This document shows positions 17,967 to 27,495 of a DNA stretch of 64,000 bases, piece after piece. A program made the position numbers and the translations under genes. Every line of letters starts with the position of its first letter. Within the stretch, counting starts at the first letter, position 1. The stretch is from Chryseobacterium sp. JAH (lineage in GTDB: Bacteria; Bacteroidota; Bacteroidia; Flavobacteriales; Weeksellaceae): the NCBI RefSeq assembly GCF_001507335.1, contig NZ_LMAH01000010.1, positions 36,896 to 100,895 of the forward strand. Reading direction: 5' to 3'. A model generated the notes under the pieces. That model had not been told where the DNA came from. It made no database searches and saw only the letters and a list, made by a program, of their open reading frames with translations.

Positions 17967-18713
17967 CTACAATTCCTGCGCTGTTGGTCGGAATATGACT
18001 TCATTGATGTCAACGTCTTCCGGCTGGCTAATTGCAAAGGCAACCACACGAGCAAAACTGTCCGCGCTTATACCCACTTGTCCTACATACTCTTTATTGG
18101 CCTTCTGAATATCTGCTTCAGAAATATGTTCCAGAAGTTCAGTTTTTACAGCACCGGGAGATACGATGGTGGTACGGATATTATAGGGCTTTAATTCCAT
18201 TCTCAAACCTTCAGATAAAGCGCGAACAGCAAATTTGGTAGCCGAATAAACTGCAGAACCACCAAATATTTTGTGACCTGCAACTGAAGCAGTATTGATG
18301 ATCTGACCGGATTTTTGTTCTTTCATATATGGAAGAGCACTGGCAATACCATTTAGCACTCCTTTGATATTTACGTCAATCATTGTGTTCCACTCATCTA
18401 CATTAAGTCTATCTATCGGAGAAAGTGGCATCACGCCGGCATTGTTCAATAGTACATCGAGACGCCCAAATTTTTGAACGGTAGTATCGACAAGGTTTTG
18501 TACTTCTGTCAGATTTGTAACATCTGCTTTTATGGCTAGTGCTTTTCCTCCATTTTCAACGATTTCTTCTGCGAGTTGCTCAATTTTGTCTGTTCTTCTT
18601 GCGCCAAGTACGACAACAGCGCCGAGTGTCGCTAAATGTTTAGCTGCAGCTTCACCCATACCACTGCTTGCTCCTGTAATAATGACTATTTTGTTTTTGA
18701 TATTATTTTCCAT
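17967..18713 (-). CDS. Short-chain dehydrogenase/reductase
   Basis: A 248-residue classical [15 protein letters not shown] near residue 14 is the TGxxxGxG nucleotide motif, NNAGVMP near 90 the structural motif, and YSATKFA near 155 the YxxxK active site. The dinucleotide preference is probably NADP(H), because ARRTDK follows strand 2. It sits between the two aldo/keto reductase genes with short gaps (43 and 26 bp), so it shares their operon. The substrate is not evident. Confidence 0.9.
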   Translation of the reverse strand: MENNIKNKIVIITGASSGMGEAAAKHLATLGAVVVLGARRTDKIEQLAEEIVENGGKALAIKADVTNLTEVQNLVDTTVQKFGRLDVLLNNAGVMPLSPIDRLNVDEWNTMIDVNIKGVLNGIASALPYMKEQKSGQIINTASVAGHKIFGGSAVYSATKFAVRALSEGLRMELKPYNIRTTIVSPGAVKTELLEHISEADIQKANKEYVGQVGISADSFARVVAFAISQPEDVDINEVIFRPTAQEL

Positions 18714-18739
18714 TTTTCTTATTTAATTTTTTTTAACTG

Positions 18740-19909
<1,170 letters not shown>

Positions 19910-19988
19910 TTAATTTTTTTTAAGTTTCACTCGGAGAAAACAAAGTCTTACGCTTGAAATTTAGTTTAATGGGCCTTTTTCACCGACA

Positions 19989-20486
19989 TTATTGTACACT
20001 GTTGTATATTTCATCAGTCACTGCTTCCTGCCATTTCACAATTCCTTTTTCGGTATTCGGAACAATGTATAACTGTTGTAATCCTACATCAGTACTTGCT
20101 CCGTGCCAGTGGCGCACATTTGGCGGACATTTTACAACACTACCTTTTTTAATGATTTCAATTGGTTTTCCTTCTATCTGATGGTAACCAATTCCGTCTG
20201 TTATAATTAGAATTTGACCCGCAGGATGACTATGCCAGTTGCTTCTTGCACCGGGCTCGAAATAAACATTGCCTACAGATGTTGTGAACGTGCTGTCAGG
20301 ATCTACCAATCCCACGTTGTATGCGTTTCCGGTAAAATTTTCACTTGGACCTTTTTTTCCTGAAGGAAAAATTTGATTTAATTCCTTTTTTTTACCGATG
20401 GATGCATCCTTGTGCTTTTTGTCACAGGAAAAAATTGCAACTGAGCAAAATATAAACAGTGCACCTGATATTAAAACATTTTTCAT
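19989..20486 (-). CDS. Lipoprotein cupin
   Basis: A 165-residue protein with a lipoprotein signal (lipobox IFSCDKK, modified Cys near 21) and one cupin domain. FEPGARSNWHSHPAGQILII and NVRHWHGASTDV match the cytoplasmic paralogue at 16193-16621 very closely. Histidines in WHSH and HWHG should bind a metal. It is anchored in an envelope membrane. Together with the Tat-exported aldo/keto reductase and alcohol dehydrogenase it suggests that part of this gene set works outside the cytoplasm. Confidence 0.82.
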   Translation of the reverse strand: MKNVLISGALFIFCSVAIFSCDKKHKDASIGKKKELNQIFPSGKKGPSENFTGNAYNVGLVDPDSTFTTSVGNVYFEPGARSNWHSHPAGQILIITDGIGYHQIEGKPIEIIKKGSVVKCPPNVRHWHGASTDVGLQQLYIVPNTEKGIVKWQEAVTDEIYNSVQ

Positions 20487-20620
20487 AATGGGTCGATTTT
20501 ATTTTTTTCAAATTTGAAGACTGAATTCAGTTTGCTGCAACTTTTGTCTTGAAACTGAGGAGAATTAGCAACGATAAACGGATGGGAGATTACGCTACAT
20601 TCAAATTTCAGGTATTAAAA

Positions 20621-21802
20621 TTAAAATGTCGTAGCATCAATCACATATCTGTATCTCGCTTCTTTATTGACAACTTTCCCCCATGCATCATTTATTTCTG
20701 AAGCTTTAATCATTTCTATCTGCGGATAGATTTTATTGTCAGCGCAATAATCCATCACTTCCTGGGTTTCGGGAATACCACCGATTAGTGAACCGTTAAA
20801 ATTCACTCTGTTGAAAATCATATTAAAATTATTGATGGTTAGTTCACCGTTGATTGGTTGTCCCACTTGCGTAAAGTAGCCATACTTTTTTACGCAGTCG
20901 ATGTAAGGGGACATTTCGTATGCGTAAGGAACAGTTGAAATCATAAAGTCTAGTTTTCCTTTGTAAGGCTTTAAATCTTCTGCCGTTTTTACGACGATAA
21001 CTTCTTCTGCTCCAAAGCTTTTAATATCGTCTACTTTTGAAGGAGATGTGGTGAATGCATATACTTTAGCTCCTTTTGATACTGCTAATTTAACAGCAAT
21101 ATGTCCTAAGCCACCAATACCAATCACACCTATCTTATCACCTTTCTTGAAATTCACCTTCATCATTGGTGAATACGTCGTAATTCCTGCACAAAGCAAA
21201 GGAGCTGCATATTTCAGCTCAATGCTCTTAGGAATTTTGATAGCGAAATGTTCTGTTACCACAATATTATTAGAATAACCACCTTGCGTTATTCCACTTG
21301 GTGATGATTTTTCAGGTACACCATAAGTACCAATCATTCCACCGGTTTCGCAGTGATGTTCCTCACCACTTTTACAACTGTCACAATGCATACAACTGTT
21401 AACCATGCAACCTACCCCTGCCTGGTCACCAATCTTAAACTTAGTAACATTTTTGCCAATGGCTGTTACAATGCCGGCGATCTCGTGCCCAGGCACTTGT
21501 GGATATTTTTGAGGACCCCAATGTCCTTTGATCGTATGAATATCCGAATGGCAGATTCCTGAATATTTAATTTCAATTAAAACATCATTATCTCCAACGG
21601 GTCTTCTCTCAAATTCCCATGGCGTCATCTTTCCTGCCACATCTTTTCCTGCGTAGCCTCTAGATTTTATGTTCTTGCTCATATTTTTTTTATTATTTGT
21701 TTGTGCGAAAATGCTCAAAGAACCAGCAAGCATTAGGCCTGCGCCCGCAATTCCTGTCTGTATGATAAATTTTCTTCTTGAAGGGTCGTTGTGGTTTGAC
21801 AT
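20621..21802 (-). CDS. Tat-signal zinc-dependent alcohol dehydrogenase (YahK/AdhA-like)
   Basis: A 393-residue medium-chain dehydrogenase. The leader SRRKFIIQTGIAGAG followed by a hydrophobic stretch is a Tat signal. The catalytic zinc ligands are in GICHSDIHTIKGHWG and GHEIAG, and the structural zinc cysteines in the CMHCDSCKSGEEHHC segment. GIGGLGHIAVKLA near residue 235 is the nucleotide-binding motif. This is the cinnamyl-alcohol-dehydrogenase-like, broad-substrate aldehyde reductase group. An exported version is unusual because the enzyme needs NAD(P)(H). It is 11 bp from the acetyltransferase gene and co-transcribed with it. Confidence 0.85.
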   Translation of the reverse strand: MSNHNDPSRRKFIIQTGIAGAGLMLAGSLSIFAQTNNKKNMSKNIKSRGYAGKDVAGKMTPWEFERRPVGDNDVLIEIKYSGICHSDIHTIKGHWGPQKYPQVPGHEIAGIVTAIGKNVTKFKIGDQAGVGCMVNSCMHCDSCKSGEEHHCETGGMIGTYGVPEKSSPSGITQGGYSNNIVVTEHFAIKIPKSIELKYAAPLLCAGITTYSPMMKVNFKKGDKIGVIGIGGLGHIAVKLAVSKGAKVYAFTTSPSKVDDIKSFGAEEVIVVKTAEDLKPYKGKLDFMISTVPYAYEMSPYIDCVKKYGYFTQVGQPINGELTINNFNMIFNRVNFNGSLIGGIPETQEVMDYCADNKIYPQIEMIKASEINDAWGKVVNKEARYRYVIDATTF

Positions 21803-21813
21803 ATATTAATGAT

Positions 21814-22413
21814 TTAGTAGTGAAGATTTTTAATGATTTTTGCAGGAATCCCACCAAAGATCGTATGATCTGGAACATCTTTTGAAACTACTGCACCTGC
21901 TGCAACAATCGAATTCTCGCCAATTGTAACACCAGGAAGGATTGTAGCATTTGCGCCTAGCCAAGCATTTTTTTTGATTACAATTGGCTTAGCAGTCAAT
22001 CCGTGTCGGTCTTTTGGATCCAACGGATGACCTTCTGTAATCAAACTGACCTTCGGTCCAATTAAAACATTGTCATCAATTGTAATTCTGCCTAAGGCCA
22101 GAAAGGTACAATCGAAATTAATAAAGACATTTTTCCCAATGTATATGTTCTTGCCGTAATTGATGTAAATCGGTGTAAAAATGGTGACATCCTCGATCTT
22201 TTTGTATAAAACCTGACTTAATATATACGTGATGATTTCAGGATCCGATGAAGCATTCATTTTATTAAGAAGGGCTTTTACTGCGAATGCTTCCTCCATC
22301 AACCTGCCGCGTTGCGGATCGTTGGGAAATATGGTTTCTCCAGCTATCAGTCTTTCAAAAATGTCTTCTTGAAAGAATTTTGGATCAAGGCTGTCATTTA
22401 AGTCTGGAATCAT
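21814..22413 (-). CDS. Sugar O-acetyltransferase (maltose/galactoside acetyltransferase family)
   Basis: A 199-residue left-handed beta-helix acyltransferase using acetyl-CoA. The N-terminal helical part (ERLIAGETIFPNDP, LLNKMNAS) is the maltose-acetyltransferase cap, and hexapeptide repeats run from about residue 75, including NDPQRGRL early and GVTIGENSIVAAGAVV near 165. The acceptor is probably a sugar or similar small molecule. It is the first gene of the row running down to 16193, with its own -7 box just upstream. Confidence 0.85.
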   Translation of the reverse strand: MIPDLNDSLDPKFFQEDIFERLIAGETIFPNDPQRGRLMEEAFAVKALLNKMNASSDPEIITYILSQVLYKKIEDVTIFTPIYINYGKNIYIGKNVFINFDCTFLALGRITIDDNVLIGPKVSLITEGHPLDPKDRHGLTAKPIVIKKNAWLGANATILPGVTIGENSIVAAGAVVSKDVPDHTIFGGIPAKIIKNLHY

Positions 22414-22435
22414 ATCTATAGTTGATTATTATTTA

Positions 22436-22443
22436 CAAATTTA
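22436..22443 (-). promoter_or_regulatory. Predicted -7 promoter box of the oxidoreductase operon
   Basis: On the minus strand this reads TAAATTTG, matching TAnnTTTG, 22 bp before the acetyltransferase start. The divergence of function from the AraC gene just upstream, with an 81-bp gap, suggests this promoter is where the regulator acts; that is an inference. Confidence 0.5.
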
Positions 22444-22494
22444 ATGTTGAAAAGAGAAAGTGGGTAAAGATTATCAAACCAAATGTTAAGGATT

Positions 22495-23373
22495 TCAAAC
22501 TTCTGCCAGACGAAATCCAGTTGGATTAGTTCCTGTAATTTTCTTAAAAAAATTATTAAAGTAAGTTGGATATTCGAACCCAAGTGAATAAGCTATTTCG
22601 GAAATACTCCAGTCAGTGTGCTGTAATAAGGCTTTTGCTTCGGTAATTATTCGCTCTGTAATGTGAGTTGTTGTTGGTTTTCCCGTTACTTCCTTGACCA
22701 CACGATTTAAGTAATTGACGTGAACATTCAGTTTTTGCGCATAGTGCTGAGCCGTTCTTAATATAAGCGGATTTTGGATAGTTTCAATCGGAAATTGCCT
22801 TTCTAATAATTCAAGAAAAACAGAAGTTAGTCTCGACGAGGCATTATTGTTTTGTCCATAGATCTCTGAAGGCTCCATCTTTAGAGATTCGTGGATGATG
22901 AGACTGATGTAATCTCTAATTAATTCATCTTTATATATGTAGCCGCTTTCCTGTTCTTTAATCATCCTCTGGAAAATGGTATTGAGAAAAGACCTTTGCT
23001 CCTCTGTTATCTTTAAAACAGGTGTTCCTCCAATTTTAAAAAATGAAGACTGCTGTAAACTTTCCTTTCGTTCAGAATTTTTAAAGAAATTTTCTGAGAA
23101 AAGAATAGTGTAACCCACGTATGAGCTAGAAATTGTCTCGCAGGAGTAGGGGATGTGTGGATTGCCAAAGAAAAGAATCGTCCCTTCCTGTTCATAGGTT
23201 TTCTCGGAATAATGAATTTTGCTTTTTCCGGTTGTCAGACATATTTTATAGAATTCTTTTCTACTGTATGTTCGCGTCTCAGTATTGTCTTTCTCAATCT
23301 GAAACGCCTTAAAACCTTGAAGTTTCAGTTCGTTATTAAACTTGGAAACTTCTCTTGTTACTCTATCTTTCAT
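22495..23373 (-). CDS. AraC-family transcriptional regulator
   Basis: A 292-residue regulator with an N-terminal cupin-like sensing domain (YSEKTYEQEGTILFFGNPHIPYS) and a C-terminal two-helix-turn-helix AraC domain from about residue 190. WSISEIAYSLGFEYPTYFNN is the characteristic second helix-turn-helix. It lies directly upstream of, and in the same direction as, the acetyltransferase and oxidoreductase genes, so it is the likely local activator. In Bacteroidota such regulators often sit beside aldo/keto reductase and alcohol dehydrogenase genes. The ligand is unknown. Confidence 0.9.
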   Translation of the reverse strand: MKDRVTREVSKFNNELKLQGFKAFQIEKDNTETRTYSRKEFYKICLTTGKSKIHYSEKTYEQEGTILFFGNPHIPYSCETISSSYVGYTILFSENFFKNSERKESLQQSSFFKIGGTPVLKITEEQRSFLNTIFQRMIKEQESGYIYKDELIRDYISLIIHESLKMEPSEIYGQNNNASSRLTSVFLELLERQFPIETIQNPLILRTAQHYAQKLNVHVNYLNRVVKEVTGKPTTTHITERIITEAKALLQHTDWSISEIAYSLGFEYPTYFNNFFKKITGTNPTGFRLAEV

Positions 23374-23491
23374 CTTGTCAGGTTAAGAAATTCAAATAAA
23401 AACCAATTACTTTTTTACACTTTAAAAAACAGATATTGTCATACGTTTTTTATCTTTTGAATGAGAAACTTTGCGTTCCGTAGTATTCTCA

Positions 23492-23950
23492 TTACTGTAA
23501 TTCAAATTTAACAGTGACTGCACCTGAGCCCAGTGCTGCTGCATAACCCGATGTATCATCTACTTTTCCTATCCTGGTGTATGTGTATGAAGTGGATGAC
23601 GATGTGTAGAATAAAACCAAAGTTCGGCTGCCATAGAGCATGATATCCCCATTCTGTATGGAACCCGGATTGGAAGCATTTGATGGTAGGTTATTTGCAA
23701 AATCGAAAAATTTTTCATTCCCGTTCAGTTCGCTCATATTAAGCGTTAATGGCAACATTGCCTTAAACGCATCTGCAGTGGCATTTTCATAGAGAGACGC
23801 TGTGAATACGGAAGAACCGACTGTAATTTTCACTTTATCAGTGGATACGGCATCGTTGATAATGGGATCATCATCCTTGCTGCATCCTGTAAATAATAAT
23901 GTAAAGGTTAGAGCGAATATTGCTATTACCACGTTTTTCATTTTTCTCAT
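23492..23950 (-). CDS. Lipoprotein with cyclophilin-like fold domain, copy 1
   Basis: A 152-residue lipoprotein (lipobox FTGCSKDDD) with one cyclophilin-like-fold domain of the small bacterial type (Cyclophil_like). Shared features are VKITVGSS at the start, ENATADAFKAMLPLTLNMSEL, the GDIMLYG strand, LVLFYTS and the IGKVDD...LGSGAVTV ending. The function of this domain family is not established. It ends the three-gene row and lies four bases after copy 2, so the two are surely co-transcribed. Confidence 0.82.
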   Translation of the reverse strand: MRKMKNVVIAIFALTFTLLFTGCSKDDDPIINDAVSTDKVKITVGSSVFTASLYENATADAFKAMLPLTLNMSELNGNEKFFDFANNLPSNASNPGSIQNGDIMLYGSRTLVLFYTSSSTSYTYTRIGKVDDTSGYAAALGSGAVTVKFELQ

Positions 23951-23954
23951 ATTT

Positions 23955-24635
23955 TTATTTACTTTTAATGATTACTTTTTTGCTCACCGTACTGTGTTTA
24001 TCTGCATCAATTTTGATGAAATATACACCTGCTGGAATATTGCTTGTATCTACTTTATTTTCTTTCGACTGTAATAGCACTTTTCCGTTCATATCTAATA
24101 AGGATAAGCTGGTAAAATCGCTTCCTGTTACTCTGAAGTTTTCTGTAGCAGGGTTTGGTGTTACCTGAAATAAATTATTTTTTACATCTAAATCCGATAC
24201 GCCCATAGTCGGGTCTAGAAGTTCATAAGAAACAGATACGCTTCCAGAGCCTAAGGCTGCTGTGAGCCCTGTAACATTATTTATCTTTCCTATTTTTGTA
24301 TAGCTGACTGAGGTAGGGAAAGTTTGATAAAAAAGAACTAAACAGTTATTGCCATACAATGTTAAATCACCCGTCTGGATGGTACCGGGATTTGTAGCGT
24401 TTGTTGGCAAAGTAGTGCCTGACGGAAAGTAGAAGTATTTTTCTACTCCCCCAAGCTCACTCATATTAATGGTGAGTGGTAACAATTGTACAAATGCAGC
24501 AGACGTTGGGTTATTTTCTAACGTGGCAATAAATTCAGAGGAGCCGACAGTGATTTTTACATTTTGGCTTTGTGCGTTCAGCTTGCTGATGCTGACAGCG
24601 AAAATTACTAACAAATAGGATAAAATTCTTTTCAT
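23955..24635 (-). CDS. T9SS-secreted cyclophilin-like fold protein, copy 2
   Basis: A 226-residue protein in three parts: a signal peptide ending in LNAQ near residue 21, a cyclophilin-like domain (about 24-135), and a type IX secretion type A C-terminal domain (about 150-226, with TPNPATENF, LLDMNGKVLL and IPAGVYFIKI). The last part directs export across the outer membrane through the Por machinery, so this copy should be released or attached to the cell surface. The domain is clearly paralogous to those in the flanking genes. Confidence 0.87.
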   Translation of the reverse strand: MKRILSYLLVIFAVSISKLNAQSQNVKITVGSSEFIATLENNPTSAAFVQLLPLTINMSELGGVEKYFYFPSGTTLPTNATNPGTIQTGDLTLYGNNCLVLFYQTFPTSVSYTKIGKINNVTGLTAALGSGSVSVSYELLDPTMGVSDLDVKNNLFQVTPNPATENFRVTGSDFTSLSLLDMNGKVLLQSKENKVDTSNIPAGVYFIKIDADKHSTVSKKVIIKSK

Positions 24636-24668
24636 TAGAACTGTGTTTTTGGGAGAAATTTATATTTT

Positions 24669-25019
24669 TTATTCAAACGTAATGGTAACATTGCCCGATC
24701 CTAATGCTTGCTCTAAGCCCGCTGGATCGTCTATCTTTCCTAATTTCGTATAGCTGTAGGGTGTTGCAAAGGATTTGTAAAAAAGTACCAACGTGTTGTC
24801 GCTCCAGATCATTAAATCACCTTTACTTATTTTAGTTGGGTTATGGTTGTTGGTCGGAAAAGGTTTTTGAAAATCATATTTCTTCTCATTACGGTTAAAG
24901 TCTTCCATTTTAATCGTCAGAGGTAATAATGCTTTAAATGCTTTTGCCGTCTGATTGTCGTAGAGCTTTCCTGTAAAGGTTTTCGAATTGACCTTAACTT
25001 TTATTTCTATATTTTGCAT
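24669..25019 (-). CDS. Cyclophilin-like fold protein without leader, copy 3
   Basis: A 116-residue protein that consists only of the cyclophilin-like domain (IKVKVNSKTFTGKL, NQTAKAFKALLPLTI, GDLMIWSDNTLVLFY, LGKIDD, LGSGNVTI). As it stands it would be cytoplasmic. However, the reading frame upstream of its ATG is open in the same frame for nine codons, back to a single TAG, and beyond that lies a signal peptide ORF (25047-25139). The ancestral gene was therefore probably a secreted protein starting at 25139. No strong ribosome site precedes the ATG at 25019. Confidence 0.75.
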   Translation of the reverse strand: MQNIEIKVKVNSKTFTGKLYDNQTAKAFKALLPLTIKMEDFNRNEKKYDFQKPFPTNNHNPTKISKGDLMIWSDNTLVLFYKSFATPYSYTKLGKIDDPAGLEQALGSGNVTITFE

Positions 25020-25046
25020 TTTATTGTAATTTTCTTTGTCTTTTTG

Positions 25047-25139
25047 CTAGTTCTCAAATTTCTTATGTTCACCACACAGTGCAGTACTAGAATAGATCAA
25101 TGGACATAGTATCAAGGTAAAAAAATATAAATTTTTCAT
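25047..25139 (-). CDS. 30-codon signal peptide ORF in frame with copy 3
   Basis: The ORF begins MKNLYFFTLILCPLIYSS, a clear signal peptide, continues ALCGEHKKFEN and stops at TAG (25047-25049). The next codons stay in frame with the domain ORF at 25019 (distance 120 bases, a multiple of three). It is either a broken N-terminus of copy 3 or a short independent peptide. Translation read-through of the TAG would restore a secreted protein of about 156 residues. Confidence 0.6.
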   Translation of the reverse strand: MKNLYFFTLILCPLIYSSTALCGEHKKFEN

Positions 25140-25462
25140 TGTTGTTTATTTTGTCGTACGAGACAGTAGTTAATTTTAAAAATTAATCAAATCATAATTT
25201 TGTCCTTTCTCGTATCAATCATTGTAAAATCGAAATTTGATACTACAAATTTCGTAAATTGCTGTAGCTTATACTTATACAAAATACTGATTGTTTTACC
25301 ATTTTTACTGATTAACCTTAGTGAGCATTTCTGAAAACCATTAAAAAAGAGTTGATAATGGTTATTAGGCTTTGGCAGAAAATTTTGAAAATGGGTGCAT
25401 TGGAAATCAGATGAAATTCATTTGAGGTAAACACTACAACAAAATTCGTTGCTGGATGGAGT
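25140..25462. other. Gene-free interval upstream of the cyclophilin-like genes
   Basis: AT-rich DNA that should hold the promoter for the minus-strand row. I see no clear -7 box and no gene. It ends at the left edge of the IS remnant. Confidence 0.4.
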
Positions 25463-25510
25463 TGCTAACTTTGTTAGGACACAATTTTTATACTCTTTAA
25501 CTTTAAGAGT

Positions 25511-25797
25511 ATGAAAAAGATCAGAAAAAATTACAGTTTAGAAATCGAAGATTGGCCGAAGCCAGTTTAGGATCCAAGCAATATCTTTAAGCGAACAGCG
25601 AGGCAATGTATCCTTAGTAGCTCAAGAATTAGGGAGTTGCAAAGAAAGTTTAATCAATTGGATAAAGCTTCACAAAGAAGGTAAAGCTTACGAAGGAAAA
25701 ACAAATTTCCTCCGATCCCATAAGAGAAGAGCTTTTGAAACTTCGCAAGGAACTTGAAGAAACAAAGCTAGAACGTGACATCTTAAAAAGGCGGTAG
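25511..25797 (+). pseudogene. IS3-family OrfA remnant
   Basis: Starts MKKIRKNYSLE, then needs several frame changes to read SEQRGNVSLVAQELG, ESLINWIKLHKEGK and EELLKLRKELEETKLERDIL. These are the helix-turn-helix and leucine-zipper-like parts of an IS3-family OrfA. Multiple stops and shifts show long decay rather than a single sequencing error. Confidence 0.75.
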
Positions 25798-25799
25798 GC

Positions 25800-26503
25800 A
25801 TCTTCTCCAAGATAGACGGGTAAGATATAAATTCATCAAATAACACGCTAATGTGTTTCCTGTCGGGAAGATGTGTGAGGTATTAAAGGTAAGTAGGAGC
25901 AGTTTCTATCATGGGAAGAAAAGAAAACCTACTATGCGTTCAGAAAGAAGAGCTGTTTTATCTGCGGAGATCTTCAGTATCTATCATTGGAGCCGTGGCA
26001 GATATGAAAGTCCGCGAATAGCCAGAGAATTAGAAGCAAAGGGAATACAGTCAAGGCTGGGTATATCTTACCACAGTTATTGATTTGTTTGACAGAAAGG
26101 TTATAGGGTGGTCGCTAAGTGAGACGATGAAAACTCAGGAAACCAGTAGTGCTGCCTTGAAAATGGCACGGCTTCACCACCCTTTACAGAATCATGGTAG
26201 TTTAATTTTCCATTGACTACGTCGAATCTTCGATTTCGGACAGAGGGATTCAGCATGCGTGCACAGAATTTACGTCATTGGTCGGAAAAAACATTACCCG
26301 AAGTATGAGTGGAAAGGGAAATTGTTATGATAATGCTGTAGCGGAGAGTTTCTTTAAAACTTTGAAAACCGAACTTGTCTTTCAAAATAAATATGAAACT
26401 AGAAACCATGCCAAAACTCTGTGTTTGAATATATAGAAACATTTTACAACACTCAGAGAAGGCATTTGGCTTTAGGAAATTTAATCATAATAGAGTATTA
26501 AAA
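25800..26503 (+). pseudogene. IS3-family OrfB transposase remnant
   Basis: Readable pieces in changing frames are FPVGKMCEVLKVSRSSFYHGKK, RGRYESPRIARELEAKGIQ, VIDLFDRKVIGWSLSETM, GNCYDNAVAESFFKTLKTEL and YNTQRRHLALG. They follow the order of the IS3 DDE transposase. The stretch that should hold the first catalytic aspartate, between about 26070 and 26085, is deleted, and several frameshifts and stops follow. Confidence 0.8.
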
Positions 26504-26565
26504 TTTAATGTCTAATCAATCTAAAAATGTAGCATAAAGAGTATATAATTTTGTCTCAAAAATAG

Positions 26566-26889
26566 TTGCAAGTTCAATCTGCTGCTGAAAATGATTTCAA
26601 AACATATTTATCAAAAGCAGGTTACAAAGCTACTGAAGTAGATAAGGAATTTCCAAAGGGGCCTGCAGTCTTGACTGGAGTATATTATCTGCACGGTGAT
26701 CTCGGTACAGCAACGTATGTCACCAATGAAATTGCAGAACCTACCCAATATTTCTTAAATTTACCTTTTGGGGAGATGTTGGTAGAGCAGCGGGACTCTC
26801 TTATGTTCAGACTGAGGGTAATTAACATTGTTGTTAAACAGGTAAATAACGAAATGAGATCAACAATAATATATTCAAAACCTGCGTAA
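26566..26889 (+). CDS. Truncated unknown ORF starting inside the IS end
   Basis: A 107-codon ORF that opens with a TTG in the last bases of the IS. The protein-like part (SAAENDFKTYLSKAGYKATEVDKEFPKG and onwards) begins right after the AGT target repeat. If the IS is removed, the frame extends about 12 codons leftwards before a stop, so the gene was already short or damaged at its start. I do not recognise the product. It is probably the 3' part of a disrupted gene and may not be expressed. Confidence 0.4.
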   Translation: MQVQSAAENDFKTYLSKAGYKATEVDKEFPKGPAVLTGVYYLHGDLGTATYVTNEIAEPTQYFLNLPFGEMLVEQRDSLMFRLRVINIVVKQVNNEMRSTIIYSKPA

Positions 26890-27118
26890 AATGATCACAA
26901 TATATCCGTACATGTGTGTAAACTAATACATGATCACATTTTCACCTATAATACAAGTTCTAAATAATATTTTTAAAATCTGCATAAAATAAGGATAGGT
27001 TATTTCTGAACCTGCTTAATATTAAAGCAACCTATCCGCAGCACCTGTCTAAAATAATCCGTGATCAAATTCTTAAGCAGGGCGAAATAAATACAGGTTA
27101 ACTTATTTTACCCTATCC
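26890..27118. repeat. Interleaved inverted repeats and a repeated CCTG/TAAAAT motif
   Basis: GGATAGGTT (26993-27001) pairs with AACCTATCC (27029-27037), and a third near-copy lies at 27110-27118. CCTGCTTAA (27011-27019) pairs with TTAAGCAGG (27073-27081). The two arm pairs interleave. A loose direct repeat of CCTGnnTAAAAT recurs near 26881, 26980, 27011 and 27044, and TGATCA appears at 26892, 26931 and 27062. The dense symmetry just outside the mobilisation genes suggests a protein-binding site such as an attachment end or oriT, but this is not proven. Confidence 0.45.
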
Positions 27119-27495
27119 AATATCTTTTTCTTTTAAAAGTGAAAAGTATAGATGGTAAATGTTGCTTGTTGGTATTTTATAATCTGGTGGGGTTTGGTTT
27201 TCAGAACCCTGGAAAATGGAAATTTCACGTTCGCAAGATGTGTCTTTGTACCCACAAATTTTGGCAAATTTCTGGCTCCAAAGACGATCTTGCCTTTTCT
27301 GCAAAAAGGAGAAAAAACGGCGGAACTTGTTTTTTTATTTTGAATGAAATCACGTTTGAGATTCCGGATTATTCTCTTTTAATCTTTAAAGATTCCAGAC
27401 TCATTCAGAGTATTCTTAATTAACCTAGCTCTCTTAAAAACACTTGTTTTACAGGTTTTTATAATCCAACTTTGCCGTAGAAATTTTATCAAAAA
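27119..27495. other. Gene-free interval before the conjugation module
   Basis: No convincing gene; two short ORFs here have no protein-like features. An imperfect -7-like box CAACTTTG lies about 25 bp before the ATG at 27496 and may drive the mobilisation operon. Confidence 0.4.

Larger units (their letters stand above)
25463..26570 (+). mobile_element. Decayed IS3-family insertion sequence
   Basis: About 1.1 kb bounded by imperfect inverted repeats of about 36 bp. The left end begins TGCTAACTTTG and contains TATACTCTTT. The right end, read in reverse, begins TGCAACTATTT and contains the same TATACTCTTT. The ends are 5'-TG and CA-3'. Three-base direct repeats AGT lie on both sides (25460-25462 and 26571-26573), as expected for IS3-family target duplication. 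Both transposase frames are broken and an internal stretch is missing, so the element cannot move on its own. Confidence 0.8.

Noticed and set aside
27139..27423. 94-codon ORF before the conjugation module
   Set aside because: Composition is not protein-like, there is no ribosome site, and it overlaps other ORFs of similar length in both directions.
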